This document shows positions 6,385 through 8,804 of a DNA stretch of 8,804 bases, piece by piece; within the stretch, counting starts at the first letter, position 1, and the number at the start of each line of letters is the position of its first letter. This DNA comes from an uncultured Alphaproteobacteria bacterium (GTDB taxonomy: Bacteria > Pseudomonadota > Alphaproteobacteria > GCA-2731375): positions 1-8,804 of the forward strand of contig CAJWZI010000045.1 in the NCBI GenBank assembly GCA_913049615.1, written 5' to 3'. Made by a program: the position numbers and the translations under genes. The notes beneath the pieces are model-generated. The model ran no database searches. It saw only the letters and a program-made list of their open reading frames with translations, and was not told the origin of the DNA.

Positions 6385-6840
6385 GTGCGTGACCGCCTAA
6401 AGGACGTGTTGACTGTCTCGTTGAAAGCTGGAGAGAAACGCCGTGTTGCCACGGTGCGTCTAATCTTGGCTGCGATCAAGGACCGCGACATTGCCGTCCG
6501 CTCGGACGGACAGGGTGACGGTGTTAGTGACAAAGAGATTTTGGCGATCTTACAAAAGATGGTCAAACAAAGGCGCGAATCGACTGTCATGTATCAGGAG
6601 GGTGGTCGTTTAGAGTTGGCTGCCCAGGAAGAAGAAGAAATCACCATTATCGAGGAATTCTTACCTCAGAAAATGGGGCAAGAAGAAATGGCTGTCGCGG
6701 TGGGTGAAGTCGTTGCCGAGTGTGGCGCCACGAGCCTAAAGGACATGGGTGGTGTCATGGGCCTATTGAAGGAACGTTACAGGGGGCGCATGGATTTTGC
6801 CAAGGCGGCTGGGCACGTGAAAAGCTGGCTGAGCAGATAG
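6385..6840 (+). CDS. GatB/YqeY domain-containing protein
   Basis: This 151-residue protein matches the stand-alone GatB/YqeY family in length and layout. The family resembles the C-terminal tail of GatB/GatE, the tRNA-dependent amidotransferase subunit that contacts tRNA; the role of the free protein is not established. Seen: the helical N-terminal segment KRRVATVRLILAAIKDRDI (18-36), EILAILQKMVKQRRES (51-66), the acidic EEEEITIIEEFLPQKM (82-97), and the C-terminal MGGVMGLLKERYRGRMDFAK (121-140). The start is GTG at 6385, chosen because the family begins with this LRDRL-like helix and because GGGAG (6373-6377) lies 7 bases upstream. It precedes dnaG by 12 bases and shares its promoter. This pairing is frequent in Alphaproteobacteria. 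The stop is TAG. Confidence 0.95.
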   Translation: MRDRLKDVLTVSLKAGEKRRVATVRLILAAIKDRDIAVRSDGQGDGVSDKEILAILQKMVKQRRESTVMYQEGGRLELAAQEEEEITIIEEFLPQKMGQEEMAVAVGEVVAECGATSLKDMGGVMGLLKERYRGRMDFAKAAGHVKSWLSR

Positions 6841-6852
6841 GACTTATGCCAC

Positions 6853-8724
6853 ATGGCTATCCCGGAAACCTTCCTCACAGAATTGAACAGCCGTATAGAA
6901 CTTGTCGATTTGATTGGTCGGCGGGTCAAACTGGTAAAACGGGGCCAGGAATATACTGGCCTGTGCCCCTTTCATAACGAAAAGACACCGTCCTTTACTG
7001 TTAACGAGGATAAGGGGTTCTATCACTGTTTCGGTTGTTCGGCCCACGGCGGCGCCATAAATTTTGTGATGAATACCGAGGGGTCATCTTTTCCAGAGGC
7101 GGTGGAACGTCTGGCGACTGAAGTTGGGTTGGAGGTGCCACGTTCCCAACCACGGGACCACGAGGCAGAGGCACAGCGCAAAACTCTTTATGACGTCATG
7201 CAGGTCGCGGCCGATTGGCTGGTGGGCCAGTTATCGGGTATAGTGGGCAAGGGAGCGAGAGAATACCTGAAAGGCCGCGGGCTGACATCCACCACAATTA
7301 GCCGCTTCCATCTTGGCTATGCGCCCGACGCCAGAGATCGTATGAAACAAACTTTGCTGGCGCGAGGTCTGACAGAAAATCAACTGATCAAAGCGGGATT
7401 ACTGATCAAACCCGATGGTGGCGGCGAGAGCTACGACCGGTTTCGCAATCGTTTGATGTTTCCCATCACCGATGGCAAGGGGCGGGTGGTGGCCTTTGGC
7501 GGTCGAGCCCTGGGCGACCAGCGAGCAAAATATCTGAATTCACCGGAAACGGCAATCTTTCACAAAGGCAACTTGCTCTACAATCTGGTCAACGCGCGCC
7601 AACCGGCCCGGGACGGCGATCGTCTGGTGGTGGTAGAGGGTTACATGGATGTCATAGCCATGGACCAGACCGGATTGTCGTTTGCGGTTGCTCCGTTAGG
7701 CACCGCCCTGACAGAACAGCAATTGACAGCCCTTTGGCGATTGGTACCGGAGCCCAGCCTTTGTTTCGATGGCGATGCCGCCGGTCAGCGCGCGGCACTA
7801 CGTGCAGCGGAGCGCGCCCTGCCTATAGTGAAACCTGGCTATTCCCTCCGTTTTGTAAGCCTGCCTGATGGTGAAGACCCCGATAGCCTGATCCACACCA
7901 AGGGGTCGGAGGCATTTTCCGAATTGTTGAATAAGGCGGTGCCATTGTCGGATTTGCTATGGCGCGCCCGGCTGCAATCTCGTAATCCCGATACCCCGGA
8001 AAAATGGGCCGGTTTACGTAAAGATATTCGCGATATGGTGCAACAAATTGGCGACGGCACTGTGCAAGCATACTATAGAGCAGACTTTAAGAAACGTTTG
8101 GAAATGGCCTTTGGTACAACAACAAACGTCTTTGCAACTCGCAATGCTGGCTCCGGTCGGCAAAATCTGCGAAATCCGCCGTTAAGCCCCGCATATGTGC
8201 CACCTATTCCCAGCCATATGGGGTTGGGGCAGGGAGTAAACGCTGACACGTTGCCTCGCGAAAGGCTTCTGATTGCTGCGCTGTTAAACCATCCAAACCT
8301 TATTCATGAGGTTTTTGAAGATGTTGGCCGGCTAAATTTAGGTTCCCCCGAACTTGACAACATCCGCACAGCGATTATAGAAATGGCTACCTCCGGCGCG
8401 CCCCTTGACCTAGAAGGCCTCAAAGAAAATCTTCAATACGGCGGAACGGCAAATGCCTCTAGCCGAATAATTGCGGAGTTGACGGGCCCAGGTATTGCGA
8501 AGCTTGAACCGTTCGCGCGACCGGATGCGACGTTGGCACGGGTTAAAAAGGACTGGACGAGCGTTTTTGGACGGCACCGACTTGAAGATCTCCGCCGTGA
8601 CCTAAAACAGGCGGAGGAAGATTTTGGTCGCGATCTGACGGATGAGAAGCAGGCTCGTTTTTTGGCGTTGAAAGCGGCGGTCGACGAAGCGACGGCGGAA
8701 GTGGCACGTTTCGAAGATTTTTAA
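6853..8724 (+). CDS. dnaG: DNA primase
   Basis: DnaG makes the short RNA primers used by the replisome and is recruited by the DnaB helicase. The product is 623 residues, within the range for Alphaproteobacteria (E. coli 581). The N-terminal CHC2 zinc finger is complete: C38, H41, C59, C62 in CPFH and CFGC. The basic polymerase motif YDRFRNRLMFPI (194-205) and FGGRAL (215-220) follow. The TOPRIM fold has the catalytic glutamate E262 in VVVEGYMDVIAMDQTG and the metal-binding D306 and D308 in CFDGDAAGQRAA. A linker (about 425-470) leads to the C-terminal helical DnaB-interaction region, starting near RERLLIAALLNHP. ATG 6853 has only a weak AGGA (6839-6842) that overlaps the previous stop, so coupling with the YqeY-family gene is likely. 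rpoD is expected downstream but its coding sequence is not seen in this window. The stop is TAA at 8722-8724. Confidence 0.98.
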   Translation: MAIPETFLTELNSRIELVDLIGRRVKLVKRGQEYTGLCPFHNEKTPSFTVNEDKGFYHCFGCSAHGGAINFVMNTEGSSFPEAVERLATEVGLEVPRSQPRDHEAEAQRKTLYDVMQVAADWLVGQLSGIVGKGAREYLKGRGLTSTTISRFHLGYAPDARDRMKQTLLARGLTENQLIKAGLLIKPDGGGESYDRFRNRLMFPITDGKGRVVAFGGRALGDQRAKYLNSPETAIFHKGNLLYNLVNARQPARDGDRLVVVEGYMDVIAMDQTGLSFAVAPLGTALTEQQLTALWRLVPEPSLCFDGDAAGQRAALRAAERALPIVKPGYSLRFVSLPDGEDPDSLIHTKGSEAFSELLNKAVPLSDLLWRARLQSRNPDTPEKWAGLRKDIRDMVQQIGDGTVQAYYRADFKKRLEMAFGTTTNVFATRNAGSGRQNLRNPPLSPAYVPPIPSHMGLGQGVNADTLPRERLLIAALLNHPNLIHEVFEDVGRLNLGSPELDNIRTAIIEMATSGAPLDLEGLKENLQYGGTANASSRIIAELTGPGIAKLEPFARPDATLARVKKDWTSVFGRHRLEDLRRDLKQAEEDFGRDLTDEKQARFLALKAAVDEATAEVARFEDF

Positions 8725-8804
8725 CGAACTGTGGCGCTTTAGTGAGTTTTAGGGACTGGGGCTTGGACCACCCATAATTTTGATGGCGAAAAAGCGCAGG
8801 TAAT
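8725..8804. other. Region after dnaG up to the window edge
   Basis: No terminator hairpin and no recognisable gene start are visible in these 80 bases. By analogy with other Alphaproteobacteria it should be the spacer before rpoD, but this is inference from gene order only. Confidence 0.4.

Noticed and set aside
8783..8803. ATG followed by a lysine/arginine-rich start as the beginning of rpoD
   Set aside because: The frame meets TAA after six codons.

Overview
The window looks like part of a chromosome from an alphaproteobacterium, plausibly Rhodospirillales-like. This rests on protein similarity and on the gene order carA (divergent), GatB/YqeY-family gene, then dnaG, which is a familiar alphaproteobacterial arrangement with rpoD normally following. 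No rRNA, tRNA, CRISPR array, insertion sequence or phage gene is visible.

Left part (about 1-4848) is catabolic or accessory and every recognisable gene is on the minus strand. Reading in the direction of transcription there are two groups. A D-aminoacylase-type amidohydrolase (4848-3400) is followed after 32 bases by a single-domain rhodanese (3367-2957), whose stop overlaps the start of a PaaI-type hotdog thioesterase (2960-2469) as ATGA. After a gap of about 210 bases that holds one doubtful 43-residue plus-strand ORF, a phytanoyl-CoA-dioxygenase (PhyH) family gene (2257-1388) is followed after 36 bases by a hydantoinase/oxoprolinase subunit A (hyuA-like) gene that runs off the left edge (1351 to 1). 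The PhyH gene carries a single in-frame TAG exactly between the His and Asp of its Fe(II)-binding HxD motif. Both halves are otherwise well conserved and in the same frame, so it is a very young pseudogene, a sequence error or, less likely, a readthrough gene.

Right part (about 4978-8804) is housekeeping. carA (minus strand, glutaminase subunit of carbamoyl-phosphate synthetase) is divergent from a GatB/YqeY-family gene and dnaG (both plus, 12 bases apart). The 219-base divergent region has a good sigma-70-like promoter for the plus-strand pair, a plausible promoter for carA lying inside a perfect 7-base inverted repeat, and two AT-rich perfect palindromes between them. The right edge stops 80 bases after dnaG, before any further gene is recognisable.

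The junction between the accessory and housekeeping parts (4849-4977) contains a strong short hairpin. It may be part of a roughly 70-base repeat with TCAYTCCC-type inverted ends, resembling the small palindromic intergenic repeats common in proteobacteria. I found no convincing new multi-gene system. The points most worth a second look are the active-site amber codon, the carA operator-like repeat, and the intergenic repeat at the junction.
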